From Cristatella mucedo (Eukaryota > Bryozoa > Phylactolaemata > Cristatellidae), in contig WPIO01000002.1 of NCBI GenBank assembly GCA_009760855.2, positions 12,870,001-12,934,000 on the forward strand: 64,000 bases of DNA, given 5' to 3'. Shown here piece by piece: positions 34,779 to 48,754 of this stretch. A model generated the notes under the pieces. It did no database searches. It saw only the letters and a program-made list of their open reading frames with translations, and was not told where the DNA came from. The position numbers and the translations under genes are program-made. Numbering within the stretch: the stretch's first letter is position 1; each line of letters starts with the position of its first letter.

Positions 34779-34917
34779 GAATGGGTTCGACATCATTACA
34801 AACACGCCGTCGTGGCTTCTGCACTAACGTCCTTGGCCACAGACGCAGAGCAAGTAAAAGTACTAGCCCTTGCAGACGAGTGACGGCTACTTGCAGAGCT
34901 GACGCCTTGATTTAAAG
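34779..34917 (+). pseudogene. possible decayed exon with good splice sites
   Basis: GATTTCTCACAG precedes and GTAACT follows. The frame reads EWVRHHYKHAVVASALTSLA then TDAEQVKVLALADE, a helical pattern, and is broken by TGA at 34881 and again 10 codons later; both could come from CGA. It has no counterpart in unit A. Confidence 0.4.
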
Positions 34918-35124
34918 GTAACTTGTCGCAGTAGCCACACAGATACACTAATGGATGTTAACTGTAGCAAAGCACGGCAGCAATCGAGAGTGGCTGGCTA
35001 TAACTGAATACAACAAGCCCATGTCTTCAAATTAGAACAACCCATTCCATAGCCACAGGTTGACACTCAGGCTGTGCGATTTTGCCGTCATTCATGAGGC
35101 GTTTTATGGTTTTAGTGTGCTGCA

Positions 35125-35235
35125 TACCTACGACTGAGGTCGAAAGTGTGAGTCCTGAAGTGGATGATCCTTTATTGCAAGCTGCAAGCTGCAGTAACAG
35201 CCACTAAGACTCTCCTACCGCTTTACGAATGAGAC
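35125..35235 (+). mobile_element. SINE body fragment
   Basis: GAGTCCTGAAGTGGATGATC, then GTAACAGCCACTAAGACTC and CTACCGCTTTACGAATG, matching the body of the SINE at 14150 and 47630. Confidence 0.5.
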
Positions 35236-35519
35236 TGTTGAATCAGCTAACCGTTTTATGTCGTAGCGTTCGTACAGCAGGTGGTATATCGAGTGATACC
35301 GGGCCACCTGTGCAAGATAGCTAATTAACAAGAGACGGAGTAATAACATTTTTTTGAAGCAACTTGGTGAGCTAATGCAGTTGGGACCCTGACGAGTCCT
35401 TTAACATTTAAATCATTTTCAGTTATCTTTCCCGTTTGCTTTTGCAATAACTACCAAACAAGTCCATGGTCGCACCTCACTTTGAAAATGGAACCTTTGG
35501 TAATCATTTCACTTAAACA

Positions 35520-35600
35520 AATAAATTTATTTGTATAACGCCCTAACAGAACTTAATTTCTATTCAGGCGCTTTTACATTTGCCATAGGACTCGAGCCAC
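35520..35600 (-). mobile_element. 3' tail module, minus strand
   Basis: AATTTATTTGTATAACGCCC, AGAACTTAATTTCTATTCAG and GCGCTTTTACATTTGCC. The same form occurs at 46080-46135. Confidence 0.7.
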
Positions 35601-36524
35601 AACTGTGGTCATCACGGCTCGAGAAGTTTCAAAAATTGCTGCTGATCTGTCTGCTGATCTGATCTTTTCAGCTTCCTTACAAATCTACTGATGTCACGAG
35701 GACGGTGAATAGAACAAGCAGGCTCGAACCTCGAGAGTCTATATAGTTGCCGAACAAAGCACGTAGCCAAGCTGAAAGGAGATCGTCACTGTAAGCTCAG
35801 ATGTTTGCTACACTGAAATCTTGCACGATGGAATTCTCGGAGACTTAGGAACACGCTGAAAAGAAGGCCCGTTTCGTGTTTTATCTTCCCTATATCTCAG
35901 GCCTCAAGTAGTTTAATTTTTTGTGACGTTTGCTTACCGTATGGTAAGTAAACTAAACGTCATTATCTGCTGCTATCCTGTCTGAGTTAATAGCAATTAC
36001 TCGATTGACCCGGTGGTATGCTGTAGTCCTATTTTGTTAACTCGTGTACCCTCCGATGGTTTCTCTTGGGTTAGTGTTAAAGGTCATGTTGCTTTAAGCA
36101 TCTTCGGTCATGCGTGCCTACCCACGATGTTTAATAGACGACGAGGATAGAATGGCTGTGGAAAATAGCTCGTTTACCGATGAAAGTCTGAATTCTCAAG
36201 ATAAGTTATTGAAACAGAACTGATGGGCGGTGCTTTTGCCAATGTGCAATCTCGTTGGAGCACTTGATGAGAGTGAATGACCATTTTCTCACAGGAATAG
36301 CTTGTGCAGCGCGGAAAAGCGCAGCGACGTTTAGCTGCCTGCTAAAAGGCAATGTTGTTGAGTTCTCTTTGGTTCACGTACCTTCGCCCTGCTAAGCCAA
36401 CTGACTGCACGTCACGCTGCAGCAACTAAATCTCATGTAGAGTCAAGGCGTTTTTCAAATGCTAGCTGATTTAACCGCCTCACTTGTGCAACGGCAGAAG
36501 ATCGTGCTGAGCTACCACCACCGC

Positions 36525-36640
36525 TTGCAGTTGGCAATAAAGGATTGCCCACTGCAGGATTCGAGCTCGTGTCCTCAGATCGTGAAGAGCGAGCACCTTA
36601 CATACTAAGCTTCACGGCCCAGTCACAAAGAGCATTTCTG
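36525..36640 (-). mobile_element. tRNA-derived SINE head, minus strand (unit B)
   Basis: CACCGCTTGCAGTTGGCAAT and ACTGCAGGATTCGAGCTCG, closer to the SINE consensus than the partner at 4165. Confidence 0.65.
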
Positions 36641-37110
36641 CCCGGTCGCATGAGATCGCTCGGACGTAAAAGGTAAGTTTCGCTGCTACCACCTCGCCAG
36701 AGTAGATAGTCGGATATTCTGCGAATAGCATCGGTCTGTCGCCCAACATTATAGTCAAAGACGATTCAAGATACCGCAACGTTGAGTATCAGCCCGCAGT
36801 CCTAGACGATTCAAGATGCCAGAACAGTCCGTTCCGACCCTAAGGTTGTGCACCGAGCCTGAGCGTTGTGTATCGAGGCTGCGGGTCGGTATGCAATTTC
36901 CCTAAGGAGATAGAGTTCTTTCTCTGGCATTAAAGTGTACATTCTCAAAAATGGCACCGGATAACAGCAGGTCGCTCGTGGTCAAACGGAATGACGAGCA
37001 CTTCATCACGAAGCTTGTGGTGCCAGGCGGGCAGGCAAGCGTGAAAGGGGTTACGAATTTAAGCAATTCATAGAAAATAACCTTTCGTCAATGAGGCAGT
37101 TCTGTCATTC

Positions 37111-37452
37111 ATGCATTTAAAAATGAAGCAGAACGAGACTCTGCCAATTGAACCAAAAGTATCAGGCCATCATAAACGCCCGAATTACGACATACAATTA
37201 AACAGCCTCGGAAGAAGGCAAGCTGATGCCTACTTACTACGTCGTCGATATTGGCGGAGTAGGTTTCTGGCAGCAGATTCAGGGCGGCTGCAGGAGTCGG
37301 TTGCACTGAAGCTCCTTTACCAGTGGTCGCTAGCACTGGCTGCGATTCAACAAGCATCGATACTTGCACTCCAATCTGAACTTTGCTGCAGCAAGCAGGA
37401 AATCCCCAATACGAGTGACCACGAAGCTAAAAAATGCCGAAGCGATGCATAA
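37111..37452 (+). CDS. conserved unit ORF, intact in copy B
   Basis: A 113-codon frame, MHLKMKQNETLPIEPK..., with an Arg-rich centre (LLRRRYWRSRF), a helical stretch SVALKLLYQWSLALAAIQQA and a Lys/Ser end. In unit A the same frame is cut by a CAA-to-TAA change. A minus-strand 86-codon frame (37109-37369) overlaps and is also open in both units. Whether either is translated is unknown, and no family is recognised. Confidence 0.35.
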   Translation: MHLKMKQNETLPIEPKVSGHHKRPNYDIQLNSLGRRQADAYLLRRRYWRSRFLAADSGRLQESVALKLLYQWSLALAAIQQASILALQSELCCSKQEIPNTSDHEAKKCRSDA

Positions 37453-38467
37453 GATGGCGGAGCAATAGATAATTAGGTGAGCATAAGCAATGTTATCCTA
37501 CAGTAATCATTCTGCGAAAAATTACAGGAAACTCGTCTATTCGTGGAGTCTGCCGATTATTCAAGGCCAGTGACGATACCGGAACGTTAAGCACTGAGCG
37601 AGACAGACAATGTTGTGTCTGTTGTTACGTGACGATATAAATAAAAAATATCTCTAGAATTGAAATGATTATTGGCCGTGCGATAAATAATCATAAACTT
37701 TTCTGAATATGTTTTATGGCCCGCATAGCATATAGAACAGTCTGCAGATAAACTATTTGGGCATCGTGACTCTTTGATTCAAGAGGTACTTCTGTGGTCG
37801 TCCTTCCGCGGTTTTCAGATTCGGTGCTTAAAAACTGTTGGAGTTGCTGATTTGTAACCGCGCCATAAAAAAGTGAAAGAACTCATCAGAGAAAATGGTT
37901 GCATGCGATAATGAGAAAAGGCAATTAAAATTCGGTGGTTTAGCCAAGTCCCGGTTAAACCGAGTCCAAAGTTAGATTATGGGAGTTCTTTAGCCTCCTT
38001 CAGAATTCTGCATCTGTGGTCCACGCACTTTGCAGCGTTTTATAAAGTGTAATTCAAGCTGCCACTACAGTTGTCCCTTTTTTATCGTAGTTAATCCGTT
38101 CTAGACTCTATCGCGATAAGTATATTACTTCATAGTAGGATTCTTTTCTTATAAATCGGATATTTTCGCAGTTAGAGCATAGAAAACCTGTTCACGACCC
38201 TCTAAATGCGCTTGTTAACGTCATTAAAGCTCTCTGGACACAAAATAATACCCTTCCAGTCACTATTACACTCGTATTATTAAATGCATATTAAACGAAA
38301 TAATAAAAAAGATGACACATTAGACGTTGCAAATATAATATTATTATTATCGTACATTTAATTAAACACATCCGGATCTTACGCAACCACTAATCTATGA
38401 AAATAGTCTGTTCGCTGATCAAGCGATGACGATGAAGAGATGTTCTTCACAGCCAAGAAGAGCAAGG

Positions 38468-39059
<592 letters not shown>

Positions 39060-39537
39060 ATCTTCGTTTACAGAGATTAATCAGTTCCAGACTCTACCAC
39101 GATAAATAAATTTCTTCGCAGTAGGATTCCTAATTATTAAAAAAAAAATGTTCGTAGTAAGAGCATAAAGGACCTGTTCAAGGTGCTCTAAATAAGGCTT
39201 CACCATTTTTAGAGCCCTCTGAAATAACACTTTAATAACACACGAAATAACACTTTGTCAGCAACTATTACACTCGTATTACTTAATATTTTATAAAAAA
39301 ATAAGAGAAATAAGACATAGTAGACGTTTAAAATACGAGGTTACTATTATTGCACGTTTAATTGTACATTTGGAGGATGGAAAGACTGTGAGTGACCACC
39401 ACGCTCTGACTGGCTTCCTTTCCATACCCCCAATTTTTAGGAAGAACTTTCTTGCTCAAACGCGGGCAGTTGTCGAATGGGTGCACCTGGCGTTGAAGAA
39501 TTTTCCCACATGGTCTTTATGACTTTGTAGAGTTACA

Positions 39538-39582
39538 GACGGAGATACATTACATTGCATTGCATTACATTACATTCCCTGG
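39538..39582. repeat. ACATT/GCATT tract after LINE 3' end
   Basis: AGAGTTACAGACGGAGATAC followed by CATTACATTGCATTGCATT. This is the 3' terminus of the second LINE family with its short tail repeats. Confidence 0.65.
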
Positions 39583-39759
39583 CGTTGAAGAACTTGACGA
39601 TCGAACGCATAGCCCTACAGTCCATATGAACAGCGATTTTAATTTTATTAATGGGTATATAATTATCCGGTCAAAAAATGAACGCGCTATATCATTTTAA
39701 ATATCTCGATAAAAAATACTGGTTTATTTCATGGCCTCTTTTACATGGCGGCAGAAGAG

Positions 39760-39895
39760 CCTTTCCGGCTATCACCATCGCTTGCAGCGGTTATAAAGAA
39801 TCAACCGCCGCAGGATTTGAATCCACGACCTCAGGACCAAGGTCGTGAAAAGCAACTGCCTTACATGGTGTGCCATCACGGCTCTAAAAAGAAAA
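39760..39895 (-). mobile_element. tRNA-derived SINE, minus strand (unit B)
   Basis: GCAGGATTTGAATCCACGAC (box B reversed), then GGTCGTGAAAAGCAACTGCC and TTACATGGTGTGCCATCACG. The partner is at 7035-7175. Confidence 0.75.
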
Positions 39896-40204
39896 GAAAA
39901 TATTACCAGTCGAGCTCTGTTTTTATGGCAATTTAAAATAGTATTGTTTATTGATTTGTCTGTGCTAAAATATACTTACTGTTTACATCATTCGCCGATA
40001 CACTTGTGTGGCGACTTTGTCCAGTAAATTACGTGTTGAACATGACCCAGTCAAAGTAAAATCATAAGCATATGTGTGTGCACATTCTAAAGATTTTAGT
40101 TTTGCTTGAGTGCTAATACCTTTAATCTCAACGGCTTGTATCATGTAATGCCTGAAAAGCAGTAAAATAATACATAATTTGTTCTGCCAGCACAGGTTTT
40201 AGGA

Positions 40205-40305
40205 ATGATTGCACGGGTCTCAGTCAACAAGTGAAGTGCTTCCATTTCTTGAAGGTGTGGGTTCGAGTCATTCAGCAGGCAATCCGATAATGCTTGCTGT
40301 GAGCG
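40205..40305 (+). mobile_element. tRNA-like SINE head (unit B)
   Basis: GTGTGGGTTCGAGTCATT box B and the same following body as at 7480-7580. Confidence 0.6.
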
Positions 40306-41051
40306 GAAGTTGTAGCAGATGCGGCTCTTTCTGCACTTGATTAATAAAGATGTTGATTTATCTAACCTTTCATTTATATTCCTTTACGTAGATCAGTCAT
40401 TAATAGCAAGACTTTGCTACTGAATGAGCTAAAACTCTTGGCTTTATATTAAAGTGGCCGAGTGATCGGCTTACTTGATGAATAACACGAATTTACACTC
40501 CTTCAGTAAGTGGTCGAGCTTTCAAAGCTTCTCAAAGGTTGGAAAACGCGATTGTTTAGCCTTATTCATCCATTCTCTCTACCAATAAGCCCTGACCTTA
40601 AGATCGTGGGATTGTCGGAGCCATTAACTTTCGTCTTTTGTGTGTGGTGTGTGAGACTCATTTAAACCTTGATCAAAATAATTAAACTAAAGCACTGTTC
40701 CGAACCTAAAATGAATCCTTGGTACAGTAAAGTAACTATCAGCCACTCCAATAGCTTTGCAAACTATATTTCCGCTTATAGCATCACTAGAGCATTAGCG
40801 GCTATCACAAATTGCCGCAGCAAAGAAGCATTATCCCACCTTCAACAAATTTCAGTAGCTAACACTGTAATTGAAATACAATGATATCTTTCGAAATCTA
40901 ACCAACGTATACCTAAGCGAATGGGCTTGCTAAATTCAAAAATTAACCACGGCTTTGTTGGCCAGCAGTGCGCACAACAATAGTTTGAAAGTAGCTTTTG
41001 GACGTTGCGTTGCGTATGAGAATCTTTCAGATTGCTGTTGTTCACGAGAAA

Positions 41052-41099
41052 ATGGACAGCGATACGAGCTTGGACATTAGTAGTATCAGGAGTGACAGT
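41052..41099 (+). CDS. copy B exon 1 (start codon)
   Basis: MDSDTSLDISSIRSDS with a GTAAGT donor, same length as copy A. Confidence 0.75.
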
Positions 41100-44000
41100 G
41101 TAAGTAACAGCAATGCTAGCCTGCTACGTTTTATTGATCGCATCGATTAGCCTCTCCAGATACGTGGCTAGCAGATTATTAACCATTAAATTTAAAGGCA
41201 CATTTTTATCTTCATTTAACTGCAGAAGAGAATGTATTTGAGATCTGATGAGAGTTCAGTGACTGAACTGAGTTGTATCGTTGTTGGAACCGGTGTCTCT
41301 AGAATACCTGTCAAGGGAAAATAGCCTGCCGCTGCTTTGAGTAGAGAGACAATTAAATTAAAATTAAAATAGCCCGGCTTTCAAGTGTAGCCAGACACAA
41401 GCTTTTTTAATGTACATTTTATGAATATTGACTGCGTAATCTGATTTAATGGCAGCATCAATTATCAATGACAAGATTATGTTAAGCTCCGCCAGTAGAC
41501 ATAAGCACAATTTGTCCATGATTTTGCAGACTGGTACGAAGTCAAAGAGAAGTGGAGCGTTGTCAACGTCAGCTGCAACAAATGACAGCTCGCATGTTTT
41601 CCAGAGGCTGTACAGGCAGGCTGAGGTGTGTATGCATGCTTCATGGCATCTCTACGTACTGATCCACAACTTGGTCTTCAGCCCATCTCTCTTCGTATAC
41701 TCACTTTGGCGTCTAATCAATGTTAACTATTGTGGCCGGATTTCTTTCAGGTCTAGGTCGCTCGAGCACTAGCTCTCGAATACGCGGCTTATTTCTAGGT
41801 CATACAGAAATTGGAGCAAGTTTATCTTTTGCTAGTTATATTCTGCTGATTAGTTGATCAGTAGTTGATTGCTAGTTAGTTAAGTCTATTACTATTATTA
41901 TCCAAGTAGTACCAACTTATTCCAGCATTTCTGCGAAGTAAATCAGCAGCCATGGGAGCTATAGGGGCGACATGATCTAGCCTCTTAAAATCGTCCTTAT
42001 AGATCCACTTGATTTTGCATGCTAACTTCGGTTGGTCCAAAAAAAGTGAGCAGTGTCGCAATGCCTGCAGACTAACTAGGGTCAAAGCGAACTTTGCCGG
42101 TACAAATAAAAAGGTGTGGTGCTTTTATGTCTTGTGCAACAATCGCTCCAGATTCCTTGAGATATGCTATACGGACTGCCACAGTGTATTTCCGGTGCAC
42201 CAAGTTGGTAAGACGTGCTCCTGATATTGCTACAGCTTCGTGGTATATAAACCCCTTGAGGCATACAAGCTACGGCTGACGATTCTATTGCAGGCCGACG
42301 TGGTTCAAATGCATAAAGTAATTATGAAACAGCGAGAGGAGCATGAAGATGAGCTGCGGGCCTTACTAGCCTACGTGGAAAAGCACGCCTTGCTATCGGT
42401 CGAACAGGATGCCTTTGCCCGACAGCAGGAAGCTGAATGCAAGCGTCTCAAGTTAGAAAATCAACGTATTCTGAAGGTACGTCTGATTTTATAACCTTCA
42501 AGGGAAAGCGTTTATGAGATGACCACATTTAGAGCGCTTCAGTAGCAGCAAGGCATTTCGCGGCTGGCATAGAATAAATAAGCCTAATAAGATCTATGTT
42601 AGTGTGAAAGAAAAGAATTAGCAATAGTAACTAGGAGCGTACTGCTTAATTTGCAGCAGAATGGCAAATACTTTTGGTAGTAGCTATACTATACTAATAT
42701 CTAAATAATAATAACACCTTAAAACTTGGAAACATTTTTGGTGAAAGTTCTGGTCTGTTATGGCGTCTCGTCCGTTGTGAAGTGAATGAAATATTTATGC
42801 ATTTAATATTATGATGCAGCTATCGATTCTGCTTCCTTTGCAGCAAATGTAAAGGGTCTCGACAGAGATTCAGTTGTCTGAGGGCTCTAAATCAAGAGTA
42901 GTACCATTTTAATTATTATTGTTATGATATCACGCAGTGAGCCTTCGATTTGATTTAGCTTAAAGTTGTGCTCCAAAGAATAATGTAATTCTTCTTGTTT
43001 AAGCTATTTGCGCATTTTTTCATTGGCAGGACAACGAGGACCTGAAGGAGAGCCTTCTTAGAAAGGATCAGGCGGTGAGCTGCTGACTTAATGAGCACGT
43101 GATATGCAGATGGATGTATGAGCATGCCGTAGCAGAGTTTGAGCACTCAAATGCCTCGCCTAGTTGACCAGCATTATTAATAAGCGAGAAAAATTGCAGC
43201 ATTCTACTCATTAGGGGTGATATAAATTCTTCAAAGATTTTCACCATTCATAATTTTGAATTCAGCCTACTGAAAGTTATGGTTAAGTTTTCAACTTTTC
43301 TCCAGCTTCGGACTTTAGGGAGATTTCTCATTCAATATACAGCACATACATTTACCACACTCCTTTCTGTTCACATAAAATCACAAGCAGAGTCCTAAAA
43401 TATATAGGCCACAGGCAATAGAAAGAGTAGCAACAATTAAATATCCGTTTTTTGTTTCGTCATGACAAAACAAAACCTTCCTCGGGTCACTTTGCTGTAG
43501 CTTAAAGAGGCGGAATATCAGTTTTCAGTCACAGCAAGCGCGAAGCACAGACTGCCTAAGGCCTAGAAATAGGTTGGAATAAAACAGACCAATTGGCTGA
43601 GTGGATATAAAATTGAGAGACAGGATAGGGATGCCGAACTTTATGAGCTGGTTGATGGAGACCAAGCACAGGTCAGTGTATGGAGTAATCTGACAGTAGT
43701 GGCGTGAAGATTGATCAATCATTGCCTCTAGGCTAAGACCAATGGGCAATGTGAGGGCTACGGCACTTACGGCAGACAAGCCTAGCTGCACCATCTTAGC
43801 TTCCTATTCCAATGGCCGGAAGGCCTATTCATAGAGTTTTTTTTAAGTCCAGATAATATTTTCCAAAAGAATGAATTAATTTGGCTGTGTTACCCTTGTC
43901 TAAGCATATTCGAATTATTTTAGTGATACGATTTAAATGAAAGTATACAGACTTGACTGTGGAGCCGATGCGGTCTATCAATTAAACGTGGCAATCTGTG

Positions 44001-47000
44001 AATCTGGAGTCTTGGAACAGGTCGCTATAATTCCGTGCAGAGGCTGCATGGTACTCGCTGGCCTTGCTTGAGCTGAATGTGAGACCACTAAGTTTACATG
44101 TAACACCAACTTTTCCTTGGCTATCAGGTTATTGTTGATATCATTCAATTTCATAAACTTGATCCAAATGCGAATATTGATCATTATTGATAGATAATCA
44201 AAGCACAGCTGGAAACATCAAAAGGATAGGTACAGCCGCGTGACATGAGCACTGAAAGAATTGCGCTAGATACTAGCACAATTCTTTTGTTTTTTCCACA
44301 AAATATATGGTGTATTTTTCTAGCTTTTAAGCAATCACATCATAAAGATTACAAAAAGAAGGGTTTGACAGATTCTTGGGAGAGTGAATACTTGAAAGGG
44401 TTCCCCAACGACAGTTTGCCTTGTCTAACTCATTGACTACTAGTTTACCAATGATTCTCAAGCGAGACGACAGCCCCTACAGTAAAAGATTTTACAATAA
44501 ATGGTAATAAAATCGTGTAAAAGATTAACCGGAACTGGAAGTGACTTATCGGAGTCAGAATTCCCGAGAAGGCACTCGCTGCAGCCAGCCAAAGGATCGG
44601 CTCTTGTGCATATGTTTGGCCTAGTGCTGCAAAGTGTACGTTCAGCTGCTCTGTCGTTAATGTATCCTAGTCATTCGATAGAGTGGACAAACAATAGAAG
44701 AAGTTAAGTGCGTTCTCCTAGTGTGCTATTAATTTCTTTGTGAGCGATGATAGCAAGCATAACATATGCATTAACTGTATGCTCATCCGAGTCTGAGGCT
44801 TCTACCTTAGTTTTTCGCTATGTTCTGGTAATGCTCGTTAATATTCACTCAGGCAAACGAAGCAGTATTTTAATGCTCGATTTTGTTAAAGCCATAAAAA
44901 AATAGCCAGCAATCTAAGGTTTATCGCACAATCACCCTGTTTGCTTGCTCGTTGTAATCAGCCTTTTATGTAGGCATGCTTATGACTGCGAGCTCAAAGA
45001 CACGATCCCTTAGATAGTGTCTTGTAATTACAGCTTCAACTCGCACTGGTAAAGAAAGGCGATGAAATGGAAAAGGAAGTCATACACCATAAGGTCTCGT
45101 TGTGGCTGACTCTTTTTGCTGTGAAACTGTTCACACTTTCTTAACTCTAGAACTCAGAGACTGACTCGTGTATATGTCTGGATTTGTATTGAACTCCTAC
45201 AAATTACCATGAACTGCGTGGGAAAAGCGTGCAATTTAGCAAAATCATTCACTCTCGAATCTTACTGCTCATTTGTGCAATAATTGGTTAATGTAACGTA
45301 TTACTGCTTTAATTATAATTTTAACAGGAAGAAATCAAGAACTTGAATACCATGCTAGCTGTGGCTAACACGAAAATCATCGAGCTTACCGATGAGCTAT
45401 CAGCGAAAGAAACAAGCTATAAGGTAATGAATTAAGCCTTGATTATTTTTCAAAATTCGACAAATGTGTTGACCATGGTGAGAAGGGTAGAATATTGGTT
45501 AGGAATTTTCAAGAAGATGCCAAATATGGTATCTCCTCTAAAGCTTGACTGGTTTCCATTGCCTAGGTATGTTCTCTTACTTTTAAAGTTTATTTATGAT
45601 CTAGCCAAACTAAGTATTCTAGCACACAGGTACTTATCTTGCACTTATCTTCCGGGCCTCTTTTAGAAGAACACAGCGTGCAGCAGTGTGGGATGCAGTT
45701 TATTCTGCATGCCTTCGGCATAAGAAGCCCTGGTTCAACTGCCACAAGCAGAGTAACAACGAGCCTTTGTTTTTCGATTGTTTATAGTTTAGGCATTGGG
45801 AACTTGTGGGTCCTTGGTTTTACTAGTTTGTTCACATCGCTACAGATTAATTCTGTCTGACATTGCATGCAAGCCTAGACTGAGTATAATATTAAATAAT
45901 AAATAAATAAATCCTAACTGATTACACAGCCTCTTTTTGTATAGCGATAGAAGATACGTTATGGCTATCACCACCGCTTGCAGTGGCGATAAAGAATCGC
46001 CCACCGCAGGAATCAAACCCATAACCTCGGAACCGAGGTCGTGAAAGCAACCGCCTTACCTAGAGTGCCAAAAAAAAGTTCATTTATATAGCGCCCCAAG
46101 AGAACTTAATCTTTATTCAGGCGCTTCACACATGCCTCGGGACTCGAGCCTATCACATCTCACCAATATTGTGCTGCTGCATGAACACATAGACAGAAGG
46201 CTTAGCTTTGCATCTGATTGATATCTGGCCCTGCCAGCTCTGCCTAAAAGTAGTGGGCGGGGCTGATCTTTGTAGACTGCCCCTGAAAAATAATTTTGCC
46301 CGGTCTGAACAATGGTAGAGTAGGCTGTTGGAGCAAGTACCTTGGCATAGACGGTTTCTCCTTGCCTATACTATGCAATTCAAATCGAGTCGACACTAGT
46401 CAGGAAAAAGACCTGTTTGGATGTTTTAAAGGTTACTAATGCCGTGATGAATTATGGCATCGCTCAATGTCAAGTAAAACAGAAGTGAATGTCGGGTGAT
46501 TGCAGAACCTCTTTTCTGTAGCTGCCAGAACGTTTTAACGGCCACCAATCAGGCTTGCAGTGGGCAATAAAGGATTTCTTGCTGCAAAACTCAAACCTGC
46601 AACCCAGATTGTGATATGCGAGTCCTTTATCTGTTGATCAAGACTGAGGGGCTGCAGCACTTACTATTTTATGTTGAAGCGATCGTAGCAACTTGTTACT
46701 GTATTCATTCGAGCATGACTCAACTGTCTTAATTTTATTGTAGGAAACTGTTGAAAATGTGTCAACAAAGATCAAGGAGAGATTAATTGTGTTTAGCCAA
46801 AATAAATCTGTCAGTGAGCTGCAAGCAAATTCATTGCCGGAGGTAAGGACCTGCATCTGATGTAATGTCGCTAAGCAATAAGTTCTTATAGAGAATTAAT
46901 TTTTTAGAGTAGATCCTGACTAGCATGAGTTGCTGGAACAACCTTCAATAAACCAGAATGTATTTCACATAAAAGAAACTCATACATATTCCTTGATATC

Positions 47001-47367
47001 ACAGTTATCACTCTAATCCTGCTAAAATAGAATAGGTTTTTCGACATGGCATTAATCGTAGCGAGAAAGCTTGAGATGGGATGACTACTCGCACTGTTTA
47101 ATCAACTTTAATTCTCACGGCAACAAAAGTACATGAGAGAAGATTATTGTTCGAGATCATCTGGAAGAGTACTTGCCCCTCATTGAAATTGCCAGTCATT
47201 AACTGGTCACGTCAACTTAACAATGTGTAGATAGACCCGTGTGTACAACCTAGATCAATGTCTTCACATGCTCCAACTGTGAGGTGGCCTTGTATATCCT
47301 TATACATGTGGATGCTGTATAGCATATACATTCACACATTGATTCTGAAAACTAACAGAGCATACCT

Positions 47368-47418
<51 letters not shown>

Positions 47419-48696
47419 CATATAATCATATCGGCACATATTACAGTGTAATTGGAACTTATTTACGAATTTTAATATTTTAACGTACGTATTGGCTTAT
47501 AAGTCGATAAATAGGATATTTAATTTTACAAGTGCACGTACACCATTATGCATGTATTGCTATATTTAGATTAAGGTTAATATCTACTGGTACGAGGTAT
47601 GTGCTTGGACTTGGCCCTGGGGTGAGTTATTCGCTCTTCTTTTTTTATCTTAGGAATAAGGTGCTCGCTCTTAACGACCCAGCTCTCGGGGTCGAGTGCT
47701 GCAGTGGGCGATCCTTTATTTACCCATTGAAAACGGCTGTGGTAGCCATTAAGGCTCTTCTGTCGCTATGTTAATGACGCTTTTGAATTACATATATATG
47801 GAGACGTCATAAATATGCTCGCAGAATACACACACCCACACATATTTGTGTGTGCCTGTGTACGTATCTATGTTCATTTACTAGGGTGCCCCAGCTCACC
47901 GAACCTGTCAAGAACGAAGTTTGTATCTTTTTTTTACAGTCATATCTTCTTTGATTGACATCCCAGTCTGAAACTGCCCCCGGTCTTCTCGTCCCACTTT
48001 GGGTGCCCAACTACTCTCACGGTCCAAAAAATGTTTGACGATCTTGATTCTTGAGATTTCTTTGAACGGGCTGATATACATTCTTGAAAATGAGTATCGT
48101 ATATTTTTTGCTGAATGAATTTCGTAACGCTTCAGCACCGTAAATAATAGCTTTCATTTGATTATAACCAAATGTTGTAATATAATAACTATTTTTACCG
48201 TTTAAGTGTGAAAAGATGATGACTTTTGAAATACAATGAGCAGAAAAGATGACTTCTAAATAAATCAGATCTTGAATTTTGTGGCTGATTTTTATGCCGA
48301 ATGTATTTTCATTTGATGGCTCACTGGTGTAATAATTGTTGTTGGCGATCTAAATTTTGCATAGGCCGCTGAGATGCTGTTCCAGGCGACGGAAAAGCTA
48401 CAGACGGATAACTTGGACTTGACCCGTAAAGTGAGTGGCACCTCCCCTGTTACGAGGGTCAAAACCATGCCTTGCCATCGGCTTATTTCTGCAAATCTCG
48501 TTGATGAGTGCATAATATTTTCAGGGTTTCATTAAAATATGTACTTTGACGAGCAGATCTTAGACAGTTTCTTGTATCGTAGACCATGCAGGTCTTTCAA
48601 GACAGCCACATAATACAATGGCTTGAACCGTCCACTGCACTGTCAGTACGTCGGCACAAGGATAGAAATTTGGTTACTTTAGGGTGCTATATAAAT

Positions 48697-48754
<58 letters not shown>

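Larger units (their letters stand above)
33456..35614. other. unit B flank, mostly not present in unit A
   Basis: About 2.1 kb replaces 0.7 kb of unit A. It contains two coding-like segments (33976-34167 and 34779-34917), a SINE body near 35125-35235 and a reversed 3' tail. The rest shows nothing recognisable. Confidence 0.5.
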
